NCBI RefSeq assembly: GCF_004307015.1
Contig: NZ_SIJL01000002.1
Span: 156,417 to 220,416, forward strand
Length of the DNA stretch: 64,000 nt
Direction of reading: 5' to 3'
From: Thermus thermamylovorans
GTDB taxonomy: Bacteria > Deinococcota > Deinococci > Deinococcales > Thermaceae
This document shows, piece by piece, positions 8,743 through 18,897 of the stretch; position 1 is the stretch's first letter, and each line of letters starts with the position of its first letter. The notes under the pieces are model-generated. The model was not told the DNA's origin, did not search any database, and was given only the letters and a program-made list of their open reading frames with translations. Made by a program: the position numbers and the translations under genes.

Positions 8743-9595
8743 GGCGGCCACCCCCTTAAGGCGCCTCTTCCGGGTCCTGGTCACCGTGGGCCCGGGGGGG
8801 CTTTGGCTTTTCCTCTTCGTCCTCCTCCCCACCCTCCTCGTCCTCCTGGCCTCCTTCCTCTCCCGGGGGCCCTTTGGGGAGCTTGTGGGCCCCTTAGGCC
8901 TCCACAACTACGCCCGGGCCCTGGAGCCCTTGTACCTGGAGGTCTTCGCCCAAAGCCTCCTGGTGGGGGTCCTCGCCACCCTGCTCTCCGCCGCCTTGGG
9001 CTTTCCCTTGGCCTTTTACATCGCCCGCCACCCCAGGCGGGACCTCCTCCTCTTCCTCCTCCTCCTGCCCTTCCTCACCAACTTCCTCATCCGGGTCTAC
9101 GCCTGGCTGGTCATCCTGCAAAGGGAGGGACTCCTCAACGCCTTTGTGGCCTTCTTTGGCCTCGGGCCCTTTGCCCTTTACCCCTCCTTCTTCGCCGTCC
9201 TCCTGGCCACGGTCTACACCTTCCTGCCCTTCTTCGTCCTGCCCCTTTACGCCAGCGTGGAGCGCATCGACTGGCAGCTTCTGGAGGCGGCCTACGACCT
9301 GGGGGCGAGGCCCTTCCGCGCTTTCCTTCACGCGGTCTTGCCCCAGACCTATCCCGGCCTCTTTGCTGGGAGCGTTCTGGTCTTCATCCCCGCCATGGGC
9401 ACCTTTGTGGTGGCCGACCTCCTGGGGGCGGGGCGGGTGGTCCTCATCGGCAACCTCATCCAGCAGCAGTTCGGCATCACCCGGGACTGGGCCTTCGGGG
9501 CCGCCTTGAGCATCTTCCTCATGGGCTTTGTGCTCCTCTCCCTCTACCTCTACGCCCGGCTGCAGCGGGAGAGGGGCCTCGAGGACCTGGTATGA
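8735..9595 (+). CDS. potB: Polyamine ABC transporter permease PotB
   Basis: A 286-residue inner-membrane permease with about six hydrophobic helices. The cytoplasmic coupling loop EAAYDLGARPFRAFLHAVLPQTYPGL is the EAA motif that contacts PotA. NFLIRVYAWLVILQREG and IPAMGTFVVADLLGAG are typical PotB segments. The first codons overlap potA and the TGA overlaps the potC ATG, so the three are coupled. Confidence 0.92.
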   Translation: MGEAATPLRRLFRVLVTVGPGGLWLFLFVLLPTLLVLLASFLSRGPFGELVGPLGLHNYARALEPLYLEVFAQSLLVGVLATLLSAALGFPLAFYIARHPRRDLLLFLLLLPFLTNFLIRVYAWLVILQREGLLNAFVAFFGLGPFALYPSFFAVLLATVYTFLPFFVLPLYASVERIDWQLLEAAYDLGARPFRAFLHAVLPQTYPGLFAGSVLVFIPAMGTFVVADLLGAGRVVLIGNLIQQQFGITRDWAFGAALSIFLMGFVLLSLYLYARLQRERGLEDLV

Positions 9596-10371
9596 GGCGG
9601 CTTCTCTCCCTCCACGCCCTCTTGGTCTACTTCTTCCTCTACCTCCCCATCCTGGTCGTCGTGGCCCTCTCCTTCAACGAGAGCCGCCGGGGGGTGCGCT
9701 TCACCGGCTTCACCCTGGACTGGTACCGCTCCCTCTTCCAGGACCCGAGGATCCTGGAGTACTTCTTCAACACCCTCACGGTGGCCTTCGTCTCCACCCT
9801 GGTGGCCACCGTCCTCGGCACCCTCCTGGCCGTGGGCCTGGTGCGCTACCGCTTTCCCGGCCGGGGGTTTTTGCGCTACCTCCTCTACATCCCCGTGGTG
9901 GTGCCCGATGTGGTCATGGGGATCAGCCTCCTCCTCCTCTTCGCCTTGGCCCGGGAGTTTCTGGGCTTCCCCCGGCTCTCCCTCCTCACGGTGATCCTGG
10001 GGCACATCACCTTTCAGGTGGCCTTTGTGACCCTGGTGGTGCGCTCCAGGCTCCTCTTGTTGGACCCAGCCCTGGAGGAGGCCGCCCGCGACCTGGGGGC
10101 CCGGGGATGGCAGACCTTCTTCCACGTGACCCTGCCCCTGGCCTGGCCGGGGGTGGCGGCGGGGGCCCTCTTGGCCCTCACCCTTTCCCTGGACGACTTC
10201 GTGGTCACCTTCTTCACCGCCGGGCCTGGGGCCACCACCCTGCCCCTTTACATCTACTCCAGCGTGAAGCTGGGGGTGAGTCCCCTGGTCCACGCCCTCT
10301 CCACCCTGATCATTGGCCTGAGCGCCTTTTTCCTGGCTCTGGCCTACGCCCTGAGCCGGAGGAGGGTGTGA
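9592..10371 (+). CDS. potC: Polyamine ABC transporter permease PotC
   Basis: A 259-residue second permease of the importer. Family marks are NESRRGVRFTGFTLDWY, the helix-rich core with PVVVPDVVMGISLL, the EAA loop EEAARDLGARGWQTFFHVTLPLAWPG, and LSLDDFVVTFFTAGPG, which is characteristic of PotC/YdcV permeases. The start ATG 9592 overlaps the potB stop (ATGA). A strong GC hairpin lies 10 nt after the stop, before potD. Confidence 0.92.
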   Translation: MRRLLSLHALLVYFFLYLPILVVVALSFNESRRGVRFTGFTLDWYRSLFQDPRILEYFFNTLTVAFVSTLVATVLGTLLAVGLVRYRFPGRGFLRYLLYIPVVVPDVVMGISLLLLFALAREFLGFPRLSLLTVILGHITFQVAFVTLVVRSRLLLLDPALEEAARDLGARGWQTFFHVTLPLAWPGVAAGALLALTLSLDDFVVTFFTAGPGATTLPLYIYSSVKLGVSPLVHALSTLIIGLSAFFLALAYALSRRRV

Positions 10372-10381
10372 TGCCGCCCTG

Positions 10382-10406
10382 CCCCGCCCCGCAAGCCGGG
10401 GCGGGG
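10382..10406 (+). promoter_or_regulatory. GC-rich hairpin between potC and potD
   Basis: Nine perfect pairs CCCCGCCCC (10382-10390) and GGGGCGGGG (10398-10406) with a 7-nt loop and no T-run. It could stabilise upstream mRNA, partially terminate, or separate potABC from potD expression. A -10-like TATGAT at 10444-10449 downstream suggests potD may also have its own start, though no clear -35 was found. The rest of the 161-nt gap holds nothing recognisable apart from the potD ribosome site. Confidence 0.6.
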
Positions 10407-10532
10407 GCTGGCCGCCCGGCCGCGGGGGAAGGGGGAAAGGTGTTATGATGCCCCCCTGTGGCGGCGCGGCGGGCAGGGGGCGCAGGAGATCCCCGGCCGG
10501 GCCGCATCGGGCAGGGCTTTGAGGAGGGAAGC

Positions 10533-11585
10533 ATGCGTGGCGTGTGGGTAGGCGTGCTGGTTCTGGCCCTTTTGGCCTTGGGTCTTTGGCTCCTGCGGCC
10601 CCGCCCCCCTGAGGGGGGCACCCTCTACTTCCTCAACTGGGCCGATTACATCCCCTCCGACCTGGTGCGCAAGTTCGAGCGGGAGGCGGGGGTGCGGGTG
10701 ATCCTGGACACCTTCGAGTCCCCTGAGGCCATGCTGGCCAAGCTCCGGGCGGGGGCGGACCGGGAGTTCTCCTTGGTGGTGGCCCCGGACTACTACGTAC
10801 TGCAGATGGCCCGGGATGGCCTAATCGTTCCTCTGGAGCGGAATCGCCTCAGGAACCTTGCCAACCTGGACCCCTATTTCCTGGATCCCCCCTACGATCC
10901 CGGTCTACGGTACTCCATCCCCTACCTCTGGGGCACCACCGGCCTGGCCTACCGGGAGGACCTGGTGGCGGGCCCGGTGGACTCCCTGGCTGTCTTCTTC
11001 GACCCGGACCGGCAGGTGGGGCCCTTCCTCCTCCTGGACGAGATGCGGGAGACCATCGGGGCCGCCCTCCTTTACTTGGGCCACTCGGTGAACACCACCG
11101 ACCCCGAGGCCCTGGCCCAGGCCCGGGACCTGCTCCTGGAGGCCAAGCGCCGCTCCGTGGGCTTTGCCGGAGGGGTGGAGGCCCTGAACCGCATCCTGGG
11201 GGGGGATGCCGCGGTGAGCCTGGCTTACTCCGGGGACGTGCTCCAGGCCAAGGCGGAGGACCCCCGGCTCCGCTACGTCCTGCCACAGGAGGGGGGTACC
11301 CTCTGGACCGACGCCCTGGTGGTCCTGGGCCGGGGCCCGGCCCAGGACCTGGCCTACCGCTTCATCGACTTCCTCCTCCGGCCGGAAAACGCCGCCGCCC
11401 TGGCCGCCTACACCCGCTACGCCACCCCGGTGGCTGCCGCCGTCCCCCTCCTGCCCGAGGAGATGCGGGCCGACCCCGTGGTCTTCCCCCCGGAGGAGGT
11501 GCGGTCCAGGCTGGAGTACCTGGTGGACCTGGGCCCGGACATCGCCCTCTACGACCGGGTCTGGACCGAGGTGAAGGCCCGCTAA
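10533..11585 (+). CDS. potD: Polyamine-binding protein PotD
   Basis: A 350-residue periplasmic solute-binding protein. Residues 1-22 form an uncleaved or signal-type hydrophobic segment without a lipobox cysteine. The mature part starts LYFLNWADYIPSDLVRKFE, the hallmark of PotD/PotF, with SPEAMLAKLRAG, DYYVLQMARDGL and SIPYLWGTTGLAYRED following. ATG 10533 is preceded by GAGGAGGG, which decides the start; an in-frame extension upstream has no signal sequence. Thermus cells contain unusual long and branched polyamines, so uptake of such species is possible but the sequence does not show it. Confidence 0.9.
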   Translation: MRGVWVGVLVLALLALGLWLLRPRPPEGGTLYFLNWADYIPSDLVRKFEREAGVRVILDTFESPEAMLAKLRAGADREFSLVVAPDYYVLQMARDGLIVPLERNRLRNLANLDPYFLDPPYDPGLRYSIPYLWGTTGLAYREDLVAGPVDSLAVFFDPDRQVGPFLLLDEMRETIGAALLYLGHSVNTTDPEALAQARDLLLEAKRRSVGFAGGVEALNRILGGDAAVSLAYSGDVLQAKAEDPRLRYVLPQEGGTLWTDALVVLGRGPAQDLAYRFIDFLLRPENAAALAAYTRYATPVAAAVPLLPEEMRADPVVFPPEEVRSRLEYLVDLGPDIALYDRVWTEVKAR

Positions 11586-11620
11586 ACGCGGGCTTCGGGA
11601 GGCGGGGCTATACTGGGCCC

Positions 11621-12013
11621 ATGAAGGCCAAAGCCCTTTTCCTCTTCCTGGGCCTGGTCCTGGGGGGCCCCGGGGTGGTGGCCCAGGGGGTGGAGGGCCT
11701 CTGGTCCCGCTACTGCGCCCAGTGCCACGGCCCCCGGGCCCAGGGGGTGCGGCCCTACCCGGGCCTGCAGGGGGCGGCGCCCCTCTTCGCCACCCCCGAG
11801 GGGCGGCGCTACCTGGTCCTGGTGGTCCTCTACGGCAAAAAGGGCGAAGCCGGGCTCATGCCCGGCTTCGCCCAGCTGAAGAACGAGGAGCTGGCCGCCC
11901 TCCTCAACCACCTGAGGGCCCTCTTGTCGGCCAAGGGGGACCTCTTCGCCCCGGAAGAGGTTGGGAGGGGGCGAGGCCTCAACCTCACCCCTGACCAGGT
12001 GAAGCGGCCGTAG
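11621..12013 (+). CDS. Small secreted cytochrome c
   Basis: A 130-residue class I cytochrome c-like protein. The signal peptide covers about residues 1-21 and ends in VVA-Q. The haem site CAQCH is at 32-36, and Met80 in GLMPGF is the likely sixth ligand. It would carry electrons in the periplasm; the partner is unknown. A TATACT hexamer at 11609-11614 ends 7 nt before the ATG, so the message is probably leaderless; a -35 is not evident. It is followed by a perfect 12-bp hairpin shared with convergent ilvD. Confidence 0.88.
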   Translation: MKAKALFLFLGLVLGGPGVVAQGVEGLWSRYCAQCHGPRAQGVRPYPGLQGAAPLFATPEGRRYLVLVVLYGKKGEAGLMPGFAQLKNEELAALLNHLRALLSAKGDLFAPEEVGRGRGLNLTPDQVKRP

Positions 12014-12033
12014 AGTCCTTCCCTCACCGGGGC

Positions 12034-12060
12034 CCCCGCGCGGACGAAGTCCGCGCGGGG
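12034..12060. terminator. Hairpin between convergent cytochrome c gene and ilvD
   Basis: A 12-bp perfect stem, CCCCGCGCGGAC (12034-12045) and GTCCGCGCGGGG (12049-12060), closed by a GAA triloop. There is no T-run on either strand. The position between two convergent stops argues for a bidirectional 3' end or RNA-stabilising element. Confidence 0.7.
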
Positions 12061-12065
12061 TGGCA

Positions 12066-13733
12066 TCAGAGGGGATCTTCCAGCACCGCCCCCTCGTCCG
12101 CCTGGCCCACCAGGGCGGCGTAGCGGGCGAAGAGGCCCTTGGCGAAGGCGGGGGGACGGGGCCGCCAGCGGGCCCGGCGCCTTGCGAGCTCCTCCTCGGA
12201 AAGGAGTACCTCCAGAAGCCGGTTTTCCACGTCGATCCGCACCCGGTCCCCCTCTTCCAAAAGGGCGATGGGGCCGCCCACGTGGGCCTCGGGGGCGACG
12301 TGGCCCACCATGAGGCCGCGGGTGCCCCCGGAGAAGCGGCCGTCGGTGAGGAGGGCCACCTCCGGGCCCAGGCCCTCCCCCACGAGGGCGCTGGTGACGG
12401 AGAGCATCTCCGGCATGCCCGGTGCCCCCTTGGGGCCCACGTAGCGGATGACCACCACGTCCCCGGGGCGGATCTCCCCCTGGAGCACCTTCTCCATGGC
12501 CGCCTCCTCGGCGTCGAAGACCCGGGCAGGCCCCTCGAAGCGGGTGCGCTCGGTGCCGGCCAGCTTGAGGACCGCCCCCTTTGGGGCCAGGTTCCCCTTG
12601 AGGACCACCAGGCCCCCCTGGGGCTTCAGGGCCTGCTCCACCGGGAAGACCACCTGCTGGCCTGGGCTTTCCCGGTGGGCCCGCTCCACCTCCTCGGCCA
12701 GGGTCTTGCCGGTGAGGGTTCTCTCTTCCCCGTAAAGGAGCCCCGCCTCCAGGAGCTTTTTGAAGACCAGGGCGGTGCCCCCAGCCTCGTAAAGCTCCCA
12801 GGCGGTGTAGCGGCCCCAGGGGCGGAGGTCGGCGATCACCGGGGTTTTGCGGGACACCTGGTCAAAGTCGTCCAGGGAAAGCTCCACCCCCGCCTCCTTG
12901 GCCAGGGCCAGGAGGTGGAGCACGGCGTTGGTGCTCCCGCCGGTGGCGGCCACCGCGGCGACGGCGTTGAGGAAGCTCCTGCGGGTGAGGAAGTCCTTGG
13001 GCTTCCAGTCCCTGGCCATGGCCTCGGCCAGGATGCGGCCCGCCTCCCGGGTGGCCCGGGTCTTTTCCGGGTGGACGGCGGGGATGGCGTTGTACCCCAC
13101 GGGGGAGAGGCCCAGGGCCTCGAGGGCCATGGCCATGGTGTTGGCGGTGTACTGCCCCCCGCAGGCCCCGGGGCCGGGGATGGCCCGGCGCTCGATCTCC
13201 AGGAGCTCCTCGTCGGTGATCCTCCCCGCGGCCCGCTGCCCCACGGCCTCGAAGACCTCCACGATGGTGAGCTTCCTTCCCCGCCACTCCCCGGGGGCGA
13301 TGGTGCCGCCGTAGAGGACCATGCCAGGGACCCCGCTGCGGATCACCCCCATGGCCCCCCCGGGGATGGTCTTGTCGCAGGCGGAGAGGACCGCCATCCC
13401 GTCGTAGAGGTAGCCCTGGGCGATGAGCTCGATGCTGTCCGCGATCACCTCGCGGCTTACAAGGCTCGCCCGCATCCCGGGGGTGCCCATGCTGATGCCG
13501 TCGGAGATGGCGGGGGCCCCGAACTCGAAGGGGAAGACCCCGGCCTCCTTGAGCCCCGCCTTCAGGTCCAGGGCCAGCTGGCGCAGGTGGTAGTTGCAGG
13601 GCATGCCGTCGGTGAAGGTGTTCACCACCCCCACAAAGGGCCTCTGGAAGTCCTCGTCCCCCACCCCCACCGCCCGGAGCATGGCTCGGGCGGGGGCCTG
13701 CGGCAGTCCCTTCTTGATGCGGTCGGATCTCAT
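12066..13733 (-). CDS. ilvD: Dihydroxy-acid dehydratase
   Basis: A 555-residue Fe-S dehydratase that makes 2-oxoisovalerate and 2-oxo-3-methylvalerate for valine, leucine and isoleucine synthesis. Three conserved cluster cysteines are present: Cys46 (MPCNYHL), Cys119 (SACDKTIPGG) and Cys191 (GACGGQYTANTM). The C-terminal DGRFSGGTRGLMVGH motif is intact. ATG 13733 was chosen since it overlaps the SDR stop as ATGA and has GGAGGG upstream; a start four codons earlier is possible. It is the last gene of the minus-strand run beginning with leuC. Confidence 0.95.
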   Translation of the reverse strand: MRSDRIKKGLPQAPARAMLRAVGVGDEDFQRPFVGVVNTFTDGMPCNYHLRQLALDLKAGLKEAGVFPFEFGAPAISDGISMGTPGMRASLVSREVIADSIELIAQGYLYDGMAVLSACDKTIPGGAMGVIRSGVPGMVLYGGTIAPGEWRGRKLTIVEVFEAVGQRAAGRITDEELLEIERRAIPGPGACGGQYTANTMAMALEALGLSPVGYNAIPAVHPEKTRATREAGRILAEAMARDWKPKDFLTRRSFLNAVAAVAATGGSTNAVLHLLALAKEAGVELSLDDFDQVSRKTPVIADLRPWGRYTAWELYEAGGTALVFKKLLEAGLLYGEERTLTGKTLAEEVERAHRESPGQQVVFPVEQALKPQGGLVVLKGNLAPKGAVLKLAGTERTRFEGPARVFDAEEAAMEKVLQGEIRPGDVVVIRYVGPKGAPGMPEMLSVTSALVGEGLGPEVALLTDGRFSGGTRGLMVGHVAPEAHVGGPIALLEEGDRVRIDVENRLLEVLLSEEELARRRARWRPRPPAFAKGLFARYAALVGQADEGAVLEDPL

Positions 13734-14464
13734 GCGTCCCTCCAAGAGGCGATCTTGCCGTGGAACTGGCGCGCCCGGGGCAGGAGGCGCACCAGGGCCT
13801 GGGCCGCCTCCTTGGGGCTTAGGAGGCGGCCTTCCTCCTTGTACCCGCGGAAGACCCGGTGGAGCACCGGGGCGGCGCTCCCCTGGGCCTCCCGGGCCTG
13901 GCGCTGCATCTCCGTCTCCACCACCCCGGGGCGGTAGACGAAGCAGGCCACCTCGGGCACCTCCGCGGCCAGCTGCCGGGCCAGGTGCTCCTCCGCGGCC
14001 TTGGCCACCGCGTAGGCCCCGATCCCGGGAAGGTTGGACTCCGCGGCCCCGGAGCCCACGTAAATGGCCACCCCTTCCCCCTTTGGCCGCAGAAGGGGGT
14101 AGGCGAAGCGGGCGAGCTGGTAGCCCGCCAGGAGGTTGGCCTCGAGGACCTCGAGGAAAAGGGGCTCCGCCATCTCGTAGACCAAAGGCCCCGGGTGCAG
14201 GACCCCGGCGTTGTGGATGTACCCGTAAAAGCCCCCGAGCCCCTCGGCCTTCCGCACCAGGGCTTCCGCCACCTCGGCCTTCCCCGCGCTTCCCGCCACC
14301 GCCTCGGCCCTGGCCCCCAGGGCCCGCACCGCTTCCAGCACCTCCTTTAAGGGCCCCTCCGAGCGGGCGTTCAGCACCAGGTCGTAGCCTGCCTGGGCCA
14401 GCTCCAGGGCCAGGGCCCGGCCGATTCCGCGGCTTGCCCCGGTGAGGATCAGAGTTTTCCTCAT
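13730..14464 (-). CDS. Short-chain dehydrogenase/reductase
   Basis: A 244-residue NAD(P)-dependent classical SDR. The Rossmann motif TGASRGIG is at 8-15, HNAG at 84-87, the active-site Ser near 138 and YxxxK as Tyr151/Lys155. Its substrate is not apparent. The last codons overlap the ilvD start and its own start overlaps the Uma2 stop, so it is translated with the branched-chain genes, but that position alone does not prove a role in amino-acid synthesis. Confidence 0.85.
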   Translation of the reverse strand: MRKTLILTGASRGIGRALALELAQAGYDLVLNARSEGPLKEVLEAVRALGARAEAVAGSAGKAEVAEALVRKAEGLGGFYGYIHNAGVLHPGPLVYEMAEPLFLEVLEANLLAGYQLARFAYPLLRPKGEGVAIYVGSGAAESNLPGIGAYAVAKAAEEHLARQLAAEVPEVACFVYRPGVVETEMQRQAREAQGSAAPVLHRVFRGYKEEGRLLSPKEAAQALVRLLPRARQFHGKIASWRDA

Positions 14465-14994
14465 AGGAGTTCCTCCACGGGGATCTCTACCCCCATAAAG
14501 ACCAGGGTGTCCTCGGGTCCCAAGGTTCTGACCTCTTTATAGCCTCCCTCCTCGGGCTCCCTGTGCACCAGAACCCGCCTGCCTTCCAGGTCCACCACCC
14601 AGACCTCGGGCACGCCCCCTCTGGCGTAAAGGGGTACCTTCACCTCGAGGTCGTAGCGGAAGGAGGTTTCCGCCACTTCCACCACCAATAATGCGTCTTC
14701 TGCCGTGGGTAGCCCCTCCTCGTAGAAGTCGGACCGGGGTTGCAGGAGGGCGAGATCGGGGTAGGGCTCCGAGCCCCCCACCACCAGGGGGTTTTGCACG
14801 AAGAGGATGGCCTTTTGGGGCACGAGGGGGCTAAAGAGGGCGGTGAGCCTGGCCACCTTGGCGGCGTGGCGTTTTCCAATGGGGCTCATTTCCAGAAGTT
14901 CTCCTTCCACCAGCTCCAGCCTCAGGTCCTCGGGGAAGACCCCGGCCTCCACCATGCGGTGGAACTCTTCCAGGGAGATCCGGTGGCGGGTCAT
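14461..14994 (-). CDS. Uma2-family putative endonuclease, copy 2
   Basis: A 177-residue member of the Uma2 (DUF820) family of PD-(D/E)xK-fold proteins common in Cyanobacteria and Thermus. Visible family marks are ELVEGELLEMSPIG, the YPDLALL strand, EVAETSFRYDLEVK carrying the putative metal and catalytic residues, and YARGGVPEVWVVDL. DNA cleavage is predicted from fold and not shown for most members. It is a tandem paralogue of the preceding gene and overlaps it as ATGA. Confidence 0.85.
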   Translation of the reverse strand: MTRHRISLEEFHRMVEAGVFPEDLRLELVEGELLEMSPIGKRHAAKVARLTALFSPLVPQKAILFVQNPLVVGGSEPYPDLALLQPRSDFYEEGLPTAEDALLVVEVAETSFRYDLEVKVPLYARGGVPEVWVVDLEGRRVLVHREPEEGGYKEVRTLGPEDTLVFMGVEIPVEELL

Positions 14995-15524
14995 GGCAGG
15001 ACCTCCTTCACCGGGACCTTGAGCCCCAGGACCTCCAGCTCGCCCCCCTCGAGGGCCTCCCGCTCCCCATAGCCCTCCCCGGCGGGCCTGCGGAAGACGT
15101 GCACCCGGTCCCGGGCCAGGTCCACCACCCAGACCTCGGGGATACCCGCCTTGGCGTAGAGGGGGAGTTTCACGGTGAGGTCGTAGTCCAAGGAGGTATC
15201 CGCCACCTCCACCAGCAAGAGAACATCCTCCCCCTCGGGCAGGCGATCCCGGTAACGGGTCCTGGGGGGTTTCAGGAGGGCCAGGTCAGGGTAGACCTCC
15301 GTCACAGGGCCCAGGACCAGAGGGTTTTGGATGGAGAGGACCGCTTGCCCCCTGAGAGGGGAAAGAAGGTCTACCAAGGTGTTCAGCACGTAGGCGTGCT
15401 TCTTACCGATCGGGCTCATGGCGACGATCTCCCCCTCCACGAGTTCCACCCGGGCGTCCTCGGGGAGGATGCCGGCCTCGTGCATGCGGTGGAAGTCCTC
15501 AGCGGTGAAGCGGTGGCGGAGCAT
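14991..15524 (-). CDS. Uma2-family putative endonuclease, copy 1
   Basis: A 177-residue Uma2 protein of exactly the same length as its downstream neighbour and colinear with it: ELVEGEIVAMSPIG, YPDLALL, EVADTSLDYDLTVK and YAKAGIPEVWVVDL. The two probably arose by tandem duplication. It starts 5 nt after leuB. A TACAAT hexamer (15537-15532) ends 8 nt before the ATG, overlapping the leuB stop, so a leaderless internal start is possible; the -35 region is poor. Confidence 0.85.
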   Translation of the reverse strand: MLRHRFTAEDFHRMHEAGILPEDARVELVEGEIVAMSPIGKKHAYVLNTLVDLLSPLRGQAVLSIQNPLVLGPVTEVYPDLALLKPPRTRYRDRLPEGEDVLLLVEVADTSLDYDLTVKLPLYAKAGIPEVWVVDLARDRVHVFRRPAGEGYGEREALEGGELEVLGLKVPVKEVLP

Positions 15525-15529
15525 TTCCC

Positions 15530-17169
<1,640 letters not shown>

Positions 17170-17179
17170 GGTCGCCTCC

Positions 17180-18595
17180 CTAGCGCGTCAGGATGCCAAA
17201 CACCTCGCGGGCGTCCGCGATCTCGCCCGCCACCGCCGCCGCCGCCACCATGAGGGGGCTCATGAGCACCGTGCGCCCCCTGGGGCTGCCCATGCGCCCC
17301 TTGTAGTTGCGGTTGGAGGAGCTGGCGGCAAGCTCGTCCCCTTCGAGGCGGTCCGGGTTCATGGCCAGGCACATGGAGCACCCGGGGTTCCGCCACTCAA
17401 ACCCCGCTTCCCGGAAAATCTCGGCGATGCCCTCTTCCTCTGCCCGCTTCGCCACCCACTCCGAGCCCGGCACCACCAGGGCCCTGACCCCCTTCTTCAC
17501 CCTGTGCCCCTTGAGGAAGCGGGCTACCTCGCGAAGGTCCGAAAGCCTGGCGTTGGTGCAGCTGCCGATGAAGGCCACCTGGACGGGCACCCCCTGGATG
17601 GGCTGCCCAGGACGCAAGCCCATGTAGGCCAGGGCCTCCTCGGCCACGGGGCGCTCCTCCTCGGGGAGCTCCTCCAGGAGGGGGATCCTCCCGTCGATGG
17701 GCACCGCCTGCCCCGGGTTGATGCCCCAGGTGACCGTGGGGGGGATCTCCTCCGCCCGGAAGGTGACCACGTCGTGGTAGTGGGCGTCCGGGTCCGAAGC
17801 GAAGCTCCGCCAGCGCCGCTTGGCCTCCTCCCACTCGGCTCCCTTGGGGCTATAGGGGCGGCCTTCCAGGTAGGCGAAGGTGGTCTCGTCGGGGTTCACG
17901 TAGCCGATGCGGGCCCCGCCCTCGATGGACATGTTGCAAAGGGTCATGCGGCTTTCCATGTCCATGGCCTCCACCGCGCTTCCCCCGTACTCGTAGGCGT
18001 AGCCCAGGCCCCCCTTCACCCCCAGGTGGCGGATGATGTGGAGGATCACGTCCTTGGCGTAGACCCCGGGAGCAAGCTTCCCTTCGATGTTGATGCGCCG
18101 CACCTTCAGCTTCTGGGCCGCCAGGGTCTGGGTGGCCAGCACGTCCCGCACCTGGCTGGTGCCGATGCCGAAGGCCACCGCCCCGAAGGCCCCGTGGGTG
18201 GAGGTGTGGGAGTCCCCGCAGGCGATGGTCATGCCGGGCTGGGTGAGGCCCAGCTGGGGCCCGATCACGTGCACGATGCCCTGGTCCCCGCTCCCCAGGT
18301 CGAAGAAGGTGATCCCGTGCTCCCTGGTGTTTTGCCTGAGGGCCTCCAGCATGCTCTGGGCCAGGGGGTCCTGGAAGGGCTCGGTGCGGTCGTGGGTGGG
18401 CACGATGTGGTCCACGGTGGCGAAGGTGCGGTGGGGGTAGCGCACCTTGAGGCCCAGGTCCTTCAGCATTCCGAAGGCCTGGGGGCTTGTCACCTCGTGC
18501 AGGAGGTGCAGGTCGATGAAAAGCTGGCTCTGCCCGCTTCGGAGCCGCCTCACCTCGTGCGCCTCCCACACCTTCTCGTAAAGCGTCTTTCCCAT
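17180..18595 (-). CDS. leuC: 3-isopropylmalate dehydratase large subunit
   Basis: A 471-residue [4Fe-4S] aconitase-family subunit. The cluster ligands are found in [10 protein letters not shown] and the NPGCSMCL segment. [22 protein letters not shown] and the closing AGEIADARE are typical of bacterial LeuC. ATG 18595 is preceded by GGGAGGGAGAGG. Its leader contains a short coding sequence and a terminator consistent with leucine-responsive attenuation. Confidence 0.96.
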   Translation of the reverse strand: MGKTLYEKVWEAHEVRRLRSGQSQLFIDLHLLHEVTSPQAFGMLKDLGLKVRYPHRTFATVDHIVPTHDRTEPFQDPLAQSMLEALRQNTREHGITFFDLGSGDQGIVHVIGPQLGLTQPGMTIACGDSHTSTHGAFGAVAFGIGTSQVRDVLATQTLAAQKLKVRRINIEGKLAPGVYAKDVILHIIRHLGVKGGLGYAYEYGGSAVEAMDMESRMTLCNMSIEGGARIGYVNPDETTFAYLEGRPYSPKGAEWEEAKRRWRSFASDPDAHYHDVVTFRAEEIPPTVTWGINPGQAVPIDGRIPLLEELPEEERPVAEEALAYMGLRPGQPIQGVPVQVAFIGSCTNARLSDLREVARFLKGHRVKKGVRALVVPGSEWVAKRAEEEGIAEIFREAGFEWRNPGCSMCLAMNPDRLEGDELAASSSNRNYKGRMGSPRGRTVLMSPLMVAAAAVAGEIADAREVFGILTR

Positions 18596-18613
18596 CCTCT
18601 CCCTCCCTTAGGC

Positions 18614-18643
18614 AAAACCCCCCGGGGTGCTAGGCCCGGGGGG
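18614..18643 (-). terminator. Attenuator terminator of the leu operon
   Basis: On the minus strand CCCCCCGGG (18643-18635) and CCCGGGGGG (18626-18618) form nine perfect pairs around an 8-nt loop, followed at once by TTTT (18617-18614). It lies between the leader peptide and leuC. The upstream GGCCCGG in the leader can instead pair with CCGGGCC of this stem, giving an exclusive antiterminator. Confidence 0.75.
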
Positions 18644-18660
18644 AAAGCGGAAAGGCCTCC

Positions 18661-18708
18661 CTAGACCGGGCCCGCCCGGCCTAGGTCTAGGGGGATGCCC
18701 CGCCGCAT
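18661..18708 (-). CDS. leuL: leu operon leader peptide (15 aa)
   Basis: Minus-strand ATG at 18708 to TAG at 18661 encodes MRRGIPLDLGRAGPV. It has Ile, two Leu both written with CTA (a rare leucine codon in this DNA) and a final Val. The predicted promoter places transcription within two bases of the ATG. Stalling at the CTA codons would free the segment that blocks terminator formation. This is read from sequence and follows the known logic of amino-acid attenuation; it has not been tested here. Confidence 0.65.
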   Translation of the reverse strand: MRRGIPLDLGRAGPV

Positions 18709-18716
18709 TGCCCCTC

Positions 18717-18745
18717 AGCCTAAGGGGCCTTGGCCCTGGGGTCAA
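18717..18745 (-). promoter_or_regulatory. leu operon promoter
   Basis: Minus strand TTGACC (18745-18740), 17-nt spacer, TAGGCT (18722-18717). The predicted start near 18710 makes the leader peptide leaderless. Confidence 0.7.
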
Positions 18746-18811
18746 GGGCCGCCCCGGGTGTTCCGTTGCGGCTTGCCCCGCAAGGGGAGGCGGATACGCC
18801 CCTCCTCCCCT

Positions 18812-18841
18812 CACCCGTGGGGCAACTTTGGCGCACGGGTG
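18812..18841. repeat. Conserved-loop hairpin element, copy A
   Basis: CACCCGTG (18812-18819) and CACGGGTG (18834-18841) pair over 8 bp around the 14-nt loop GGGCAACTTTGGCG. A second copy at 27329-27358 keeps 12 of 14 loop bases but changes the stem in a compensatory way. It sits in the 152-nt region between the divergent leu and rpmE promoters; the rest of that region holds a few short GC palindromes and no gene. Confidence 0.6.
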
Positions 18842-18897
18842 CTCGGCCTAAGGGCAAAGGGCGGCGGAAGAGGGGTTTTGCGCGTGGGGCGGGAGGC

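Noticed and set aside
12060-13937. 625-codon plus-strand frame opposite ilvD
   Set aside because: It has low-complexity composition and no ribosome site, while ilvD has full family motifs on the other strand.
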